A DNA stretch of 64,000 nt from Glutinoglossum americanum (Eukaryota; Ascomycota; Geoglossomycetes; Geoglossales; Geoglossaceae): assembly GCA_020080175.1 (NCBI GenBank), contig JAGHQL010000059.1, positions 62,001 through 126,000 of the forward strand, in the 5' to 3' direction. Position numbers and translations under genes: made by a program. The stretch's first letter is position 1, and each line of letters begins with the position of its first letter. Below the pieces are notes generated by a model, which was given only the letters and a program-made list of their open reading frames with translations, was not told the origin of the DNA and searched no databases. Below, piece by piece: positions 25,396-38,900 of this stretch.

Positions 25396-25905
25396 TTTCC
25401 TGTCGGTGTGGCGAGAAACGAGATTCAGCTCTCTGCGTTACATGCTCGGGGCGGTTCGTACAGTGCTAAGTGTACATACATATTGCTACTTTAGGCAATT
25501 CTAAGAGAGCGTTGGATTTCGAAATCGGCTTCACTAGCGGGAATTTAGTCATAGCGTAAGGATAAATAGGTTCCTCTACATTGTGTGTATACCGTTGGGT
25601 TTTATATGTCGAAAAAATCACTCCTAAGGTTAAAGGCTTGCACCCCAGCCGTAGCCTTATATCGGGAGTTAATATTATGCCACCAAACGAGATTAGGCAC
25701 GGAAATTTTCACCGAGAATTGAAGCAAATACCATTGACAATAAGATAGTAGTACAAACACCCCCCCAGCTTTTGATGTTGGTTCCAGGGGACATTCACAT
25801 TTAAACCCACGGATAAAAAAAGATATCCAAAACCAACCAATTAAATCTCCATGTCTAGCTTTAGCGAGGTCGAGCGTTGTTGCCCACCGTCAAACGTTCA
25901 CATTA
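25396..25905. other. Intergenic, about 500 nt
   Basis: Spacer between two co-oriented genes, with AT-rich 3' flank and a short C run near 25760. Nothing coding or structured is seen. Confidence 0.5.
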
Positions 25906-26440
25906 ATGGATCCCAATACCAACGAAGATGAATGGAGTGATGAGCAGCTCGGAGCCGCCCTCAAGCGACTCGATGAGATGCACAGACAAGTGAGTGCTGG
26001 TAGGTCGTGCTTCCACCTACCCATGGCTAAGCGTTGGCACGAACCATAGTTGAGAGCTCTACGGACGACGATCCCAAGAATGATCAAGCCCTTGACGGCC
26101 CCACACGATTCTCGTGCGTTAACTATAATCCATATCGAGGTCTCTCGTTGGACGTAAGGCTAACGAATCTGAACGTGAAGCGGAAGAGTTATTTCGCGAT
26201 TTCGCTAGGGCGGCTGAGACGGCTGTTGGGGAAGTGAAGGCGTTCAGACGGTTTAGGAACGATGAAAAGAGTAGGCAAGCCTTGGAGCGGGCTGTGGCGA
26301 GCAGTAAGGAGAGTAGAGAGGGGATTACGCCTTGGAAGGCTACGGAGCATCCAAACGCCTTCGATCCGCCGGAGGACGAGATCAGCGATGTGGTGAAAGA
26401 TTCGGAAGGTGCAGCTATTAATATACAAAAGGGACCCTAG
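25906..26440 (+). CDS. Small conserved-looking helical protein, function unknown
   Basis: Three exons (25906-25989, 26050-26113, 26181-26440) give 135 residues. The acidic start (MDPNTNEDEWSDEQL) leads into an amphipathic helix, LKRLDEMHRQLRALRTTIPRMIKPL, then EELFRDFARAAETAVGEVKAFRRF and RQALERAVASSKE, and an Asp/Glu-rich end. No signal peptide or membrane segment is seen. The LR-x-TIPRMI-PLT and TPWKATEHPNAF patterns remind me of uncharacterised fungal proteins, but I can give no function. Intron 2 uses GTGCGT with the acceptor at 26180; the nearer AG at 26158 would create an immediate stop. It converges with Rad9, with 92 nt between stop codons. Confidence 0.6.
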
Positions 26441-26532
26441 GACGGCAACATTTGATATACTTGTAGTTTTGGGCGGGCCTGGAATTTTTGGACTTTTAAG
26501 AGGCTTGTAATCACATCACCACACTCCCGCAC

Positions 26533-28172
26533 TCAGTCATCAAACAATCCCCGGAACTGACATTGTCAGTTTCCACAGCAAAGATATGGAAGTGTTAGGC
26601 GACTCACTTTAGAACCGCGCTGGGTAGGCGGAACGGCACTCTCATCACCCCTCTGGTCTTCGCTATCCTTATCACCTACATCCTTAGTCTTCTCAATCCG
26701 ACTCAATTTTGAAGCTAGTAACTCCTGCGCAAGTGATCGAAGTGAGTGACTTCTCGCAGAATCAGCCTAGAATGACATGGAATTCGGCTTACATGATCCT
26801 CACTACCATCCCATCCAAGCAGATCTTCGTCTTCCCTTTCGTACCTGTCATCCCACCCTCCAGAAGGTTCATCGTCTTCCGGAAAGAACAGACTTTCTGG
26901 ATCAAGACTCGCTTTCGGAGGTGGGGGGGAAGGCCGACTCTGCCGTTGACGCAACAGGGGTTGGCTTGGAGGCGGCATCGAGGGTTGGGGGGGAGCTGGA
27001 GGCTGCCTTTCGCTTTGGACGTTGGGCTTGGTCCGCGCAATCGACGGTGCAGGGGTCACTGAGCCGCCACGGTAATCTCCAATGGTCATTAAAGTAAATT
27101 CGCAGAGCAGACCGTTGTCGCTTTCGTAAGCAACCTGCAGAGGGCGAGTGGGCTTGGAATAGAGAGCAGTGATACTAGAATTGAGAGAGTCCGCATGCGT
27201 AACAATGGCTTTGAAATCTTTGACGCTAAAGGCGATATGTAGATTTTCCTCAACAGAGAATTCTTCGAACTCCTTTGTATCAATGGCCACAGATGTATGA
27301 AGTGGCTGCTTAAGTATCTCTTGGATGAACATACGTCAGTCTTTCTAGTTGATATCGCCGCGGTAAATCCTATAATGCCTCACCTTTACCATCAACAATT
27401 TTCTCCGTGTAACTCGTGAAGGTCGCCCTTCCGTTTTCCTGAAAAATGTCTAATTGCTCAGTTCTAGGTCCGAAATGCTCGATGATTTCCTTGAGAGGCT
27501 TTGAAGAAATCTTCCACTGGTTGGATGCAGCCCCTTTATCAAATAATGCGTGCATAACTTCTACGGATTCATAGGTCAACTTATAGGTTTTGAGCACCCC
27601 TACGGAGAAGAGAATAGTAAGCTTTTAAATCTCCAGTGTTGGCCGGACACTTTGGCGAACCATGTCTGCAGGTCAATTTTACAACCAAGCGGCATTCGGC
27701 CTTCTGTGGTCGATCTTGCACACTGAGCTCGCATTTTTCGATGGCCGTATCTTTATCTTTCGAGTCACCCTTGAATACAGATAACAGAGCCTGTAAATAC
27801 GGGGTCAGAACCCTCAAAGGCTGCTGTTAATTCAGAGATATCCACCTTGTTAAAAATCCGGCATGTGAAGCACCCGTCATCGGCCTGTTGGCTAACCCAT
27901 GGGGTAGGGCCGAAGTAGTACTTGTTAAAATATCTGCCCGCATCAAAGGTGAATGAGGCGTATGCAGATTTAGATGTGTTTAATGTTGTCAAGATGAACT
28001 AAATGTGGAGGAATTTAGTATCGTTGTTTATTTCGTAGATGTTGTGATAAAAACATACTTTGTTGCGCCTAGCTTCTATGGAAACAGTTTCACTGAATCG
28101 TCCTAGGCATACAAGTATGTCATGCACTTGTGCTACCGCCTTGGGGTCAAGAGTGAGGCTCCAAGTTGGCAT
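26533..28172 (-). CDS. rad9: Checkpoint clamp subunit Rad9 (9-1-1 complex)
   Basis: Seven minus-strand exons (28172-28059, 27998-27846, 27790-27661, 27599-27384, 27319-26793, 26724-26608, 26556-26533) give 426 residues. The start SLTLDPKAVAQVHDILVCLGRFSETVSIEARRN and the following LNTSKSAYASFTFDAGRYF are typical of Rad9. CRIFNKALLSVFKG, CELSVQDRPQKAECRLVVKL and a second PCNA-like domain follow. After about residue 270 comes the disordered tail, with Pro-rich and acidic DEDLLGWDGSED segments, ending in FRGLFDD. The conserved LFD-type end is carried on a 24-nt last exon. In the nucleus, Rad9-Rad1-Hus1 is loaded at damage sites, and the phosphorylated tail recruits the TopBP1 homologue. A stretch reading VDISELTAAFEGSDP at 27791-27845 is intronic, since removing it restores the family alignment. 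Confidence 0.93.
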
Positions 28173-28286
28173 TTTTGATTATTCTAATCGGGAACGTGAG
28201 ATACCAGCAAGTGAGTCAAGCGGCTTATATAATCTCGTGTAATCGAGGCATGACAGCGCGTTGATAACTGTCACGTCCCTCACGCA

Positions 28287-28292
28287 ACGCGT
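28287..28292. promoter_or_regulatory. MCB-type ACGCGT site upstream of rad9
   Basis: The palindrome ACGCGT lies 115 nt upstream of the rad9 start, in the 156-nt region shared with the divergent F-box/LRR gene. It matches the MBF core, as does the site upstream of POL1. No binding evidence can come from sequence alone. Confidence 0.4.
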
Positions 28293-28328
28293 TTGCACAC
28301 TTCTTGTCTCTATCATAATCAGCTAGCA

Positions 28329-30254
28329 ATGACTGTGATTTTGCCTCACGATATTCTGCACCTCATTTGTGTAGAGCTTAGTAGTCAACGCGACTTTAAC
28401 AGCCTTTTTAATATTGCCGTATCTAGCAAACAACTGGCCCAGTCAGCTCTCCCAAACTTATATCGGTGCGTTTATGCTCCCTGAAAAGGCATAGAATATA
28501 ATGCTAATAGTAGGAACAGGATCCATAATGCCTCTCCAGTAGTTGATGGGGGCAGCGACGAAATCAACGCAAATCGACCTTATGTAGTTCAAAAATGGTC
28601 TCGTTTGTGGCAAACATTATTGCTCTCGAGTCTTGACAAGACTTTGTTCCCATACAGTCAATATATTCGTGTCCTCAATTTAAGAGACTTGAGTCACTTA
28701 TTTGACGACCGATATTTCAACTTGGTGGAGTTATTTGACAAGTACATATTCACAAAACAATCATGGCTATTTGGGTTCTAACTACTGAGGTGTAGGGATA
28801 GTTTCGGGGACGGTCGCAGCAGGTTCAACTTTTTGCGGAGGACTACATCAAGGAACTTCGTAAATAAGCTGCGGGAAAAAGTATTGGCTTTAGAAGAGAT
28901 TGGGGAAGGTGTGCAACGATTATTCCCGCTTGCCCATTTCATGAAAATGCTCATAAGATGCAGTGGTTACTCAACGTACACCACTACTAGAAACACTATC
29001 CGGTGATAGTAGGTTTTCATTATGCGGTTGTATAATACGTCATGCTCACATGTCTGTAGTCCCGCCAAATTCGCTCTCGAAATGGATAATCAGGCTTCCC
29101 CGGCTACGGTCCTTGGAACTGTGGATGGGCGATGCGTTGATGGGGGTCGAGGGACTAATTTGCGAGCATTGCCCCTTTTTTAAAAGTCTCAGCATTTACG
29201 AATGGTTTGTGAGCCCAATGTAAATCTTTACTCAGAGCTTACGCTGTGCAGGGAATCCCCAGAAACGGACTTAAAGTTAGCGACTTTTCTCGTGGGACTG
29301 CGGCCACAAACACTGGAGTCCTTTGAAGTCATCAGCCATGCAGATATCGGCCATGAAAGTCTACAAGCTTTAAGCACTCACCATCAGGAATCTCTGAAAG
29401 AGTTAAAACTTTCCGGCCTACATCTTACTGCGTTACCATCGCTCAAGAACTGTGTTGCACTCGAATCGTTTCACCTGGATGGGGGATCTGCCGATTATAG
29501 CCTGGGGGGTGCCGTCATCTTGGATATTGTCGACTGGCTTCGGAACTGTAAGAAACTCCAAAACATTTCGTTGGTACGGATGTTCCACTCGCCGGAGATC
29601 ATAAAACCGGTACTGCTGGAAAACGACATCAGGCTCCTAAAGCTAGAAGTGGAGGGATACATGACGGTGAATAACCGGGAATTCCATCAGGCGCTGACAA
29701 ACCAAACCAGCCTACAAAGTCTTAAGCTAAAGGGTGATATTGATGGCACCTCGGTGACCGATACGGAATTTTTTGTGGATTGTCTGGCGAAATTGACGAA
29801 TCTTCGAGACCTTCAGCTGAGGGATGTCTCCGATTTCTTCGACGATGCAAACATATGTGACCTTGTCCGCGACCTGAGCGAGCTGCAGGTATTCTGGACG
29901 AGCGGATTTAACATATCGGATGCGGTCCTACCGGCTCTCACAAGGCTGAAGTTGCGCAGTCTGTCGTTCGGTGCATTAACTGTATTTACGAAGGACAGTA
30001 TCCTGAGATACATATCATCCCTGGATCCAGAACAGAACAAAGGACTCTCGTTTGCCGTACTTAACGCAGATCCCGGCTACAACTTGACGGAGGCTGATCA
30101 AGCGCAAATCCGCCTCTCAATATCTCAAAAAGTCGGTGGGGGGTTTGAGTTTTTCCTGAATCGAGGTCCGTGCCCTGGAGTGTTCTCTTATTCTGTACTA
30201 ATTCCGAGCGCAGATTATGATTCCAGCGATGGGTCGGATTCAGAGTCGGGTTAG
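28329..30254 (+). CDS. F-box-like protein with leucine-rich repeats
   Basis: Five exons (28329-28465, 28520-28741, 28796-28908, 28964-29204, 29252-30254) give 571 residues. The first 45 residues, ILPHDILHLICVELSSQRDFNSLFNIAVSSKQLAQSALPNLYR, fit an F-box. The rest contains irregular leucine-rich repeats such as LRSLELWMGDALM, LKELKLSGLHLTALPSLKNC and LTNLRDLQLRDVSDFF. The C-terminus is acidic (YDSSDGSDSESG). Such proteins are usually substrate adaptors of SCF ubiquitin ligases; the target cannot be told. Intron 4 (29205-29251) starts GTTTGT and is the choice that keeps frame. Intron 3 (28909-28963) is less certain, because the upstream frame stays open for about 30 more codons. Confidence 0.72.
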
Positions 30255-30519
30255 AATGGGCAAGCAATACCTACATGCTCGAGGAGATCCACAGCTTTAT
30301 TGTGGAGGTTATTAGTGCTGGGATATACTGTTGTAGACTTTGGGTTGGCCAGGTTGGCGTTGGAAGGCCCTAGATCGAATATTGGTCATGACAAGTTCCT
30401 TAATGTACTAGAAGTCGACCGTTACGTAATCAGCTATCGATATCGACATATATTCCGACGCTTATAAACCCTAACTGTACGAAGCACTTCGATGAGCATC
30501 CTCCAGTGTCATACTAAAA

Positions 30520-32060
30520 ATGACAACAAATAGAACTTTAGTGATAGCGGGGTCAGATAGCTCTGGTAGAGCGTGAGTTCTCTGTTACCATAGTTGAAAT
30601 GATAAATCCTTGCATGGCTAACAAATTATTGCAGAGGGCTCGAAGCATATCAGAAAATGATTGCCGCGCACCGTTGCCTCGTAGTGACTACCATAACCAC
30701 CTTAACTGCCCAAGATACAACAGACATCTATGGAATCCTCCAAATGCCTCTATATTTTGTTAGATAGCAAATTGATGCCTGCGTTGTTGGCGTTGGTGTT
30801 GATATGGTCAAGATTGGTGTGTGATCACTGACAGTTCGTTTTTCTTGGTCTAGATGCTTACGAGTCTTAGGAATGTTAGCCTCAGCGGAGACGATTCAGG
30901 CCGTGACCGATGTCCTGCATATCCATGATCTGTCGGTCTCTGCTGTGGACCTAGTTTGATTTTCCGTCTAAACCATTTTCTACTTTTCTAATGATGGTAT
31001 TACTATAGTCTGTCTCTACGAGTAGTTTCACCATCCCCGCGCAATAAGTTGACCATGGCCTGCTCCCCATGTCCTCTGCTAGTGCCTAGGCGACCTCTTT
31101 GAAGGGGCAGATGTCCTCCTTTACCAAGACTTACCTGGGGTCCAGAGCATGAACCCTCTTGGCCATGTTAACAATGTCTTCCACGCTTTTAGGGTCTGCG
31201 ACAGTTTATCTGGCGTCTTGCAAAAGCAGTTTGGCCTCAGGGATATTCGGTGTGAATACTGTCGTGACTTTGAAAACCCCTCTCGTAACGTTTGAACTGC
31301 AACTTCAGGAAGCAGTTGTGCTCCGCTTTTCGAGACCAGACCTAAACGAAGGACACTCACGGCACTGGCTGCTCTCTTGCCTGTAGGTTTGCGCTCTGCT
31401 CTAGTAAGATATCCAACTCTCTACCTATAGCCCTAACCAAGCATAGCCGCTATTGCCTGCAACTTAGCTAATGGTCAAGACGTGCCTGATGCGGCTCGGG
31501 CGGCAGCCATCAAAACGAGCAGCGATCTTGGAAAAGGAAGCGACCCGATTAATCACTTCTACTCGATGTATTCACTATCGTTTGCCCCGTAGGTTAGTTG
31601 ATCTCAACATACAACAACTATTGCCAATTAACCCTGGGGGTTTGCGGGTCGGCTCCTAAATCGGTGTGATGTCAGGTCTGGGAAGAATACACTGAACATG
31701 AATTCGTGAATCGCTTGGCCGACGGTACTCTACCGGTTGAAACACTCAAGCGTTTCCTTATCCAGGGCCATCTGTTCCTGGTGTGTATATCGGGGATCCA
31801 ACTCGATTTGTCTCAACTGACGGTTTCATGAAGGATACAGTTTGCATGCGCCTCGCATCATACAAAGCAAAAAACATGAGTGATATCGCAAGGCCTGCAG
31901 GCATTGTTGACCACGTGCGATGAAAGGCGGCCCTGCATATTTGCTATTGTGAAGAGTTTGGACTTTCAGGAGAGGAGATTTGATCATCAAGAGAGCCAAG
32001 GTAGGAGGAGTGCGTCCCAAGAGGAGCAAGGTCGACAACTTCATTTCTAAACAGCTTGCA
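30520..32060 (+). pseudogene. Decayed THI20-like gene (HMP-P kinase / TenA) with internal inversion
   Basis: The plus strand starts with TLVIAGSDSSGRA at 30525, a normal intron, then GLEAYQKMIAAHRC and QIDACVVGVGVDMVKIG plus MLTS, the N-terminal half of ThiD. About 31020-31350 reads only on the minus strand: VSKSGAQLLPEVAVQTLRE, TVFTPNIPEAKLLLQDA and SVEDIVNMAKRVHALDP, the middle of ThiD. The plus strand resumes near 31441 with SIAAIACNLANG, DLGKGSDPINHFYSMYSLSFAP (end of ThiD) and, from 31680, WEEYTEHEFVNRLADGTLP and LKRFLIQGHLFL, the start of the TenA domain, which fades by about 32060. Several stops and frameshifts occur in all three parts, for example TAG after IYGILQMPLYFVR and TAA after the minus-strand LLLQDAR. 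A working Thi20 phosphorylates hydroxymethylpyrimidine for thiamine synthesis. This copy cannot encode it. Confidence 0.85.
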
Positions 32061-32097
32061 AAGCATATATGCTGTGATCTCTCGTCTTCCTTAGTAT

Positions 32098-32184
32098 TTA
32101 AGCTCTATGTTGATGGGGCTAGCATTGTTGAAGATATATCCTCGACGTGGGTTAGAGGTAAAATACGCGAAACATAGAGCTTAA
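32098..32184. repeat. 14-nt perfect inverted repeat
   Basis: TTAAGCTCTATGTT at 32098-32111 is the exact reverse complement of AACATAGAGCTTAA at 32171-32184, with a 59-nt loop. It lies just past the THI20 relic. It may be a transcript hairpin or the ends of a very small element. No target-site duplication is obvious. From here to 32751 I see no other feature except the pyrimidine-rich leader of the next gene. Confidence 0.4.
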
Positions 32185-32751
32185 GCATGAGAGTAAATTC
32201 TATTCCCTCTTAAGGGGCAATTTGGGTAGCATACAGCCAAGCAATCTCCTAATAGAGGAACTAGTCAAGATCTTTATATATGTTACATGGGTAGGTTCGT
32301 TTGATATTGTATCATGAGCCGGGGCTGATAAGACTTGCTAGATGGAGACTGGGCTTTGGAATATGGGGCAGAAAATGGCAGTTATAAATTAGGCTAGGGA
32401 TTGAGCTTCAGCACATCTTAGCAAGTAATGTCTCTAGGGCTTGACCTATCTGCTTCTCATTTAGGAGTTGCTCGCCGTCCGCCTTGTGTCTCCTAATCGG
32501 TAGGGCGGCCAATCGCAAGGATCGATGACTAAGCCACGCTAAACATAGCCTCACACTGGTTGGCTTTCTGAAAATTTCTCCCAAGGCGCCACCGCAACCA
32601 CCTCACCTCACTTCTTCATCATCCTTTCATCACAGCTTTCCATCAAGAGCTGTGTATCTTCGTGTTCATACTCCAAAACTGCATCCCAGTCATTCTTTGA
32701 AGCCAGATTTTCAGAAAAGTTTCACTTGATTCTTCCCAAACGCGTCCAGCC

Positions 32752-35202
<2,451 letters not shown>

Positions 35203-35953
35203 ATTCCGACCTATATATTCGTCGAAGAGTCTAACGACTTGTCAATGTAGGGTTCACCTCCTCCAATGCTGCCCCCCTGGGCAGCCGCCGCTGGTAGACT
35301 TCGTCCCTTGATACGGCAACCCTGGTTAACCCTACTAGATCTCCATTTGGCAGTTTCTGAGGTTCCTCCCATAGACTTGCTTCTCACTTCCAGTCGTGGC
35401 TTCTAAGAGGTCTTTAATGTCTTACGGCGTCTTTTCTCTCATGGTGCAGCTTCTCACATTTCGATCTGCAATTCGCAGATGGTGAGAATGCTCGCGGAAT
35501 GAGTTTTGATTTTCATTTAAAAATGGGTTTCCTTTGCAATGTACCTGGGCGTCGTCCGTTCGGTGGCGGACATGCATATCCAGGTTTAGATAGAAAATTT
35601 CCAGATTGTGGCAATTCAAATTGATTGTATGAAATGTGTGCTATCCCTGCGAACTGGTGATATACGGATACGGACCATTTACGTATTAGCAAGGCGTGCA
35701 ATCTCACTACTTTTTTTTTTAATATTTTTGCCACGCTCAACTCGAGGAGGGTTCTTTACCACGTGCGTACAGGCATGTGATATCCAGACTATCATTGGAG
35801 GTTTTGGAGGATTCCTGTAGTCATGGACCGAGCTTCACCGCTTTCTCAATATGCTTTTCCATTCTCCGCATGGGAGCGGGAACCAAAAACCAGAGCTTAG
35901 GTGGAGCTAGCCTAGCTCAATCGAACCTATTAGTCCTTTTTCATTTTCTTTTT

Positions 35954-35992
<39 letters not shown>

Positions 35993-38900
35993 GGGTGGGG
36001 GGGGGGGGGGGGGGGGGGGGGGGTGGGGGGCCGGAAGCCTTTAGTTTGCATGACTCTTCCTCGTTGATAATTATTAGCTGAGAGGGAAAAAAAAATTTTT
36101 TTCCAAAAAAACCACGGGATTTCGTTTGGGGCGTTGGGGGGGATCCTTGGGTGGCATAATGATTTTCCGTTGGTGGTTTGATATTAGATGTACGTACGGA
36201 GCGGTAGCTTGTGGCTTTTTTCCTTTTTTCTTTGGCTTTGCCCCCCCCCGAATAAACCAGTAAACAAACATGTGGTGGGCAGGGAGGTGAGTTTTCTTTT
36301 TTGCCCGCTCCTTCGATATTTATTTTTCCGTTGGGCGTTTCAAGACTCTGCACTAGTGGTGGTCCGCCACTACGAAAAACAAAAGGGCTCGATTCACCAG
36401 TCAAAGCGCGCAAGGCAGCAACTATAACACCCAGGCATTTGGATGGTGGAATTTTTCACCCTTTGGGAAAAACAAAGTAAACTGGAGCTTCTCCTCGGCT
36501 ATCGAGCACGAGTGTCTTACCTCAAGAGAAATGTGAAGGGGATCAAGCATCCGATCCCCCGCGTTTCGATGGTCATGATCTCATTAAAAGGGCAAGAGAC
36601 GCCGCCACACGGACAGCTGCCCAATACCATTATTTCTATTAGCCCGTGTGGTTACATTTTTGGATTTCCAACTCAGCTGAGAGGGAAAAAGTTGTGTTTG
36701 AGTTTTTGTCTATGATCAGTTTTACTTTGAAGTGTTGTTTGGTCGTGCCGAGTATCTGTGTGAGAGCTGGTGTACTTTGTAGTGTTTGCTTTTATTCCTT
36801 ATCCCTGGGAGTGGGAGACACCGCCTATCCTGCTGTTTCTATTACGCAGACGCCGCGCACGGATGTATGTCGGTCTCTGCCTGCGCTGATATTGCCGTTT
36901 ATTCTTGGGCGGTCTTTAATGCTCCACATCTTTTAGTCAATTCTTGCCGGCCTTGCAATCTTCGGTCCTCATTATGTAGTCGCTCGGCCTTTGATTCGTT
37001 CATCGGCAGTTTTAGACTTGGCCCGGTTGCCGTGTGTTGGATGTAACAACCCCTTTTAATTTTTCTGTATTCTTTGGGCCTGCCTTTTCTTTTCTTTTTT
37101 CTTCGCATGTGATGCATCAGGGTGAAGAGGAAGGGAGGATCTCGAGACGAACTGGTGTGGGATGGACTTGCGGTCATAGCGCCTGGTGGGTGTGGGAAGG
37201 CAGGCGAGGCGCTTTTATCCGCAATCTTGCGGCGATGGGCTCCAGCAGCCGAAAGGCGTGGTTGGTATGGCTGGAGTGCATCGGCGCCCTGTGCTGGGTG
37301 TTATCCTGGCTGCACATCGAGGCGGGAGAAAAGAAAATAAGCATCGAGTCCTGATGCCCCAATTCCACACCAACACAGACCATCGATGGGTTCAACACGT
37401 GGCGACGGAAGGATTATTGCGTTGGGCCTCCAGATTTGATTGTTCGAACGATCAATTTTCAGCACTAACGGAGTAACAGAACCATGGCACCGGGACTTTA
37501 GGCGTTCGGCGTAAGAGTATCCTGGCGACCCTGGCAACCTTGGCCTCATCATGTAAGCTCTACATGGTAAGCGCGCGAACTTGCCTCTTAACCCGCCTGG
37601 GAAATCCTGGAAACACGAGTGGAGTGGCAGGATGCTCCCAATGGCCATTGCACATTTTGCACATTGCACGCGCAGATGGTTTTCTTTGTTCCGAAAGCCC
37701 GAGCAGACGAGCACGGCAATTTCCCATGCCTGAGACAACTTGAGACAAATCAGAACAAAAGCAACCTGCAAATCATCGTCTGCGAATGCGATGTCGGGGA
37801 TGATACTTTGTCATATGACGGAATAATCTCCTAGGATTTACGAAATCTTATTTGCTGCATTCGAAAGCATTCCTGGGGTGGGTGTGAATGTTGACAAAGA
37901 GAAAGAGGTCGGTGAGCGTCGCCCCAGAGCACACAAGGTGGTAGGGATCGCAGGGTCAGGGGATGTAGAAGAGCTGGGAAGCTGGAACTTTTGTCAGATC
38001 TTGGGGTTTTCCGCCGGCTGCCGTCTTTCGTCATCGTTCTTTCAGTTCGGCACTTGTCCCCGGGGTTCTTCAGGAGGCGCAGCATTGGTTGCCTCAACAA
38101 AGTGGCTCGAACAAATCAGGTTTCATCGGGCAACTTTTCCTTTGATGTATTTCCGCTGCGCAACTGAGTCAAGTCCCGCCTCCCGCCACTCAGCATGTCC
38201 GGATGCATGTAATGAATCACCGCATTTTGCGCACACTTACGAGTTGGATATCAATTGCCGTTCCTGTCCTTGCCGAGCAATGGAGAGCATAATAAAAGAC
38301 CTCTATCACCTGTGCAGACGAACGCACCTGCCAATGAGGAGGTACAGAGTACCACATCTCCTCCAGGCTGAAGTGTGGATTGATGAAGTTTCTTTTCTTT
38401 TCTCTTTCTGTGCCGGGGCGTCCGCCACGTTTCTCCCGACGCTGAAGGTTTGAGACGCGGATAGGAAATTGTGTGTGATTGTGTTGTTCCCAGTCAATGA
38501 GAGTGACGCACGCCCTTGAAAAGAATCGACCGGAATCGGATGCCGTGACCCACGCAAAGTGACTAACCCCGCTCAGTTAGCTGCTGACCTCTTTCTGAGC
38601 CCACCCCCTTCCATAGACGAGGGGACAGCCCAATCGCTTTCCGGACCGTCCATTTCTTGTCCCTTTGTTTGGTGCCTTGATCGAATGCGAACAGCGGTAG
38701 AGCGTGAAGGCAGGGCGGGTGTGTGGGTGTGACAGCGAGAAGAAGGAAGGGTGGCAGAGGCGAGTGAGAAAAGAGAGAGGCGAGCTCTCGTGTGCTGCAG
38801 CAGACTTTTTTAAGATTTTCTTTCTTGCGAACGATGCCGCCCACCCCGACTCCGAACCAGACGCAGCAGCGCAACGCAGGCGCAGGTGCAAAAGCAGGAC

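Noticed and set aside
26114-26158. A GC-AG or shorter GT-AG intron in the small helical protein gene
   Set aside because: Joining at 26159 from the GT donor gives an immediate stop, and the GC donor is unneeded, because GT at 26114 with the AG at 26179-26180 keeps frame and matches the family pattern.
27791-27845. Coding sequence VDISELTAAFEGSDP within rad9
   Set aside because: It is open in frame, but it lies between a GTGGAT donor and an ACAG acceptor. Removing it joins RIFNK to ALLSVFKG, as in other Rad9 proteins.
30520-32060. THI20 as a working multi-exon gene
   Set aside because: Part of the homology lies on the opposite strand, and stops and frameshifts occur in every segment, so no splicing pattern can rescue it.
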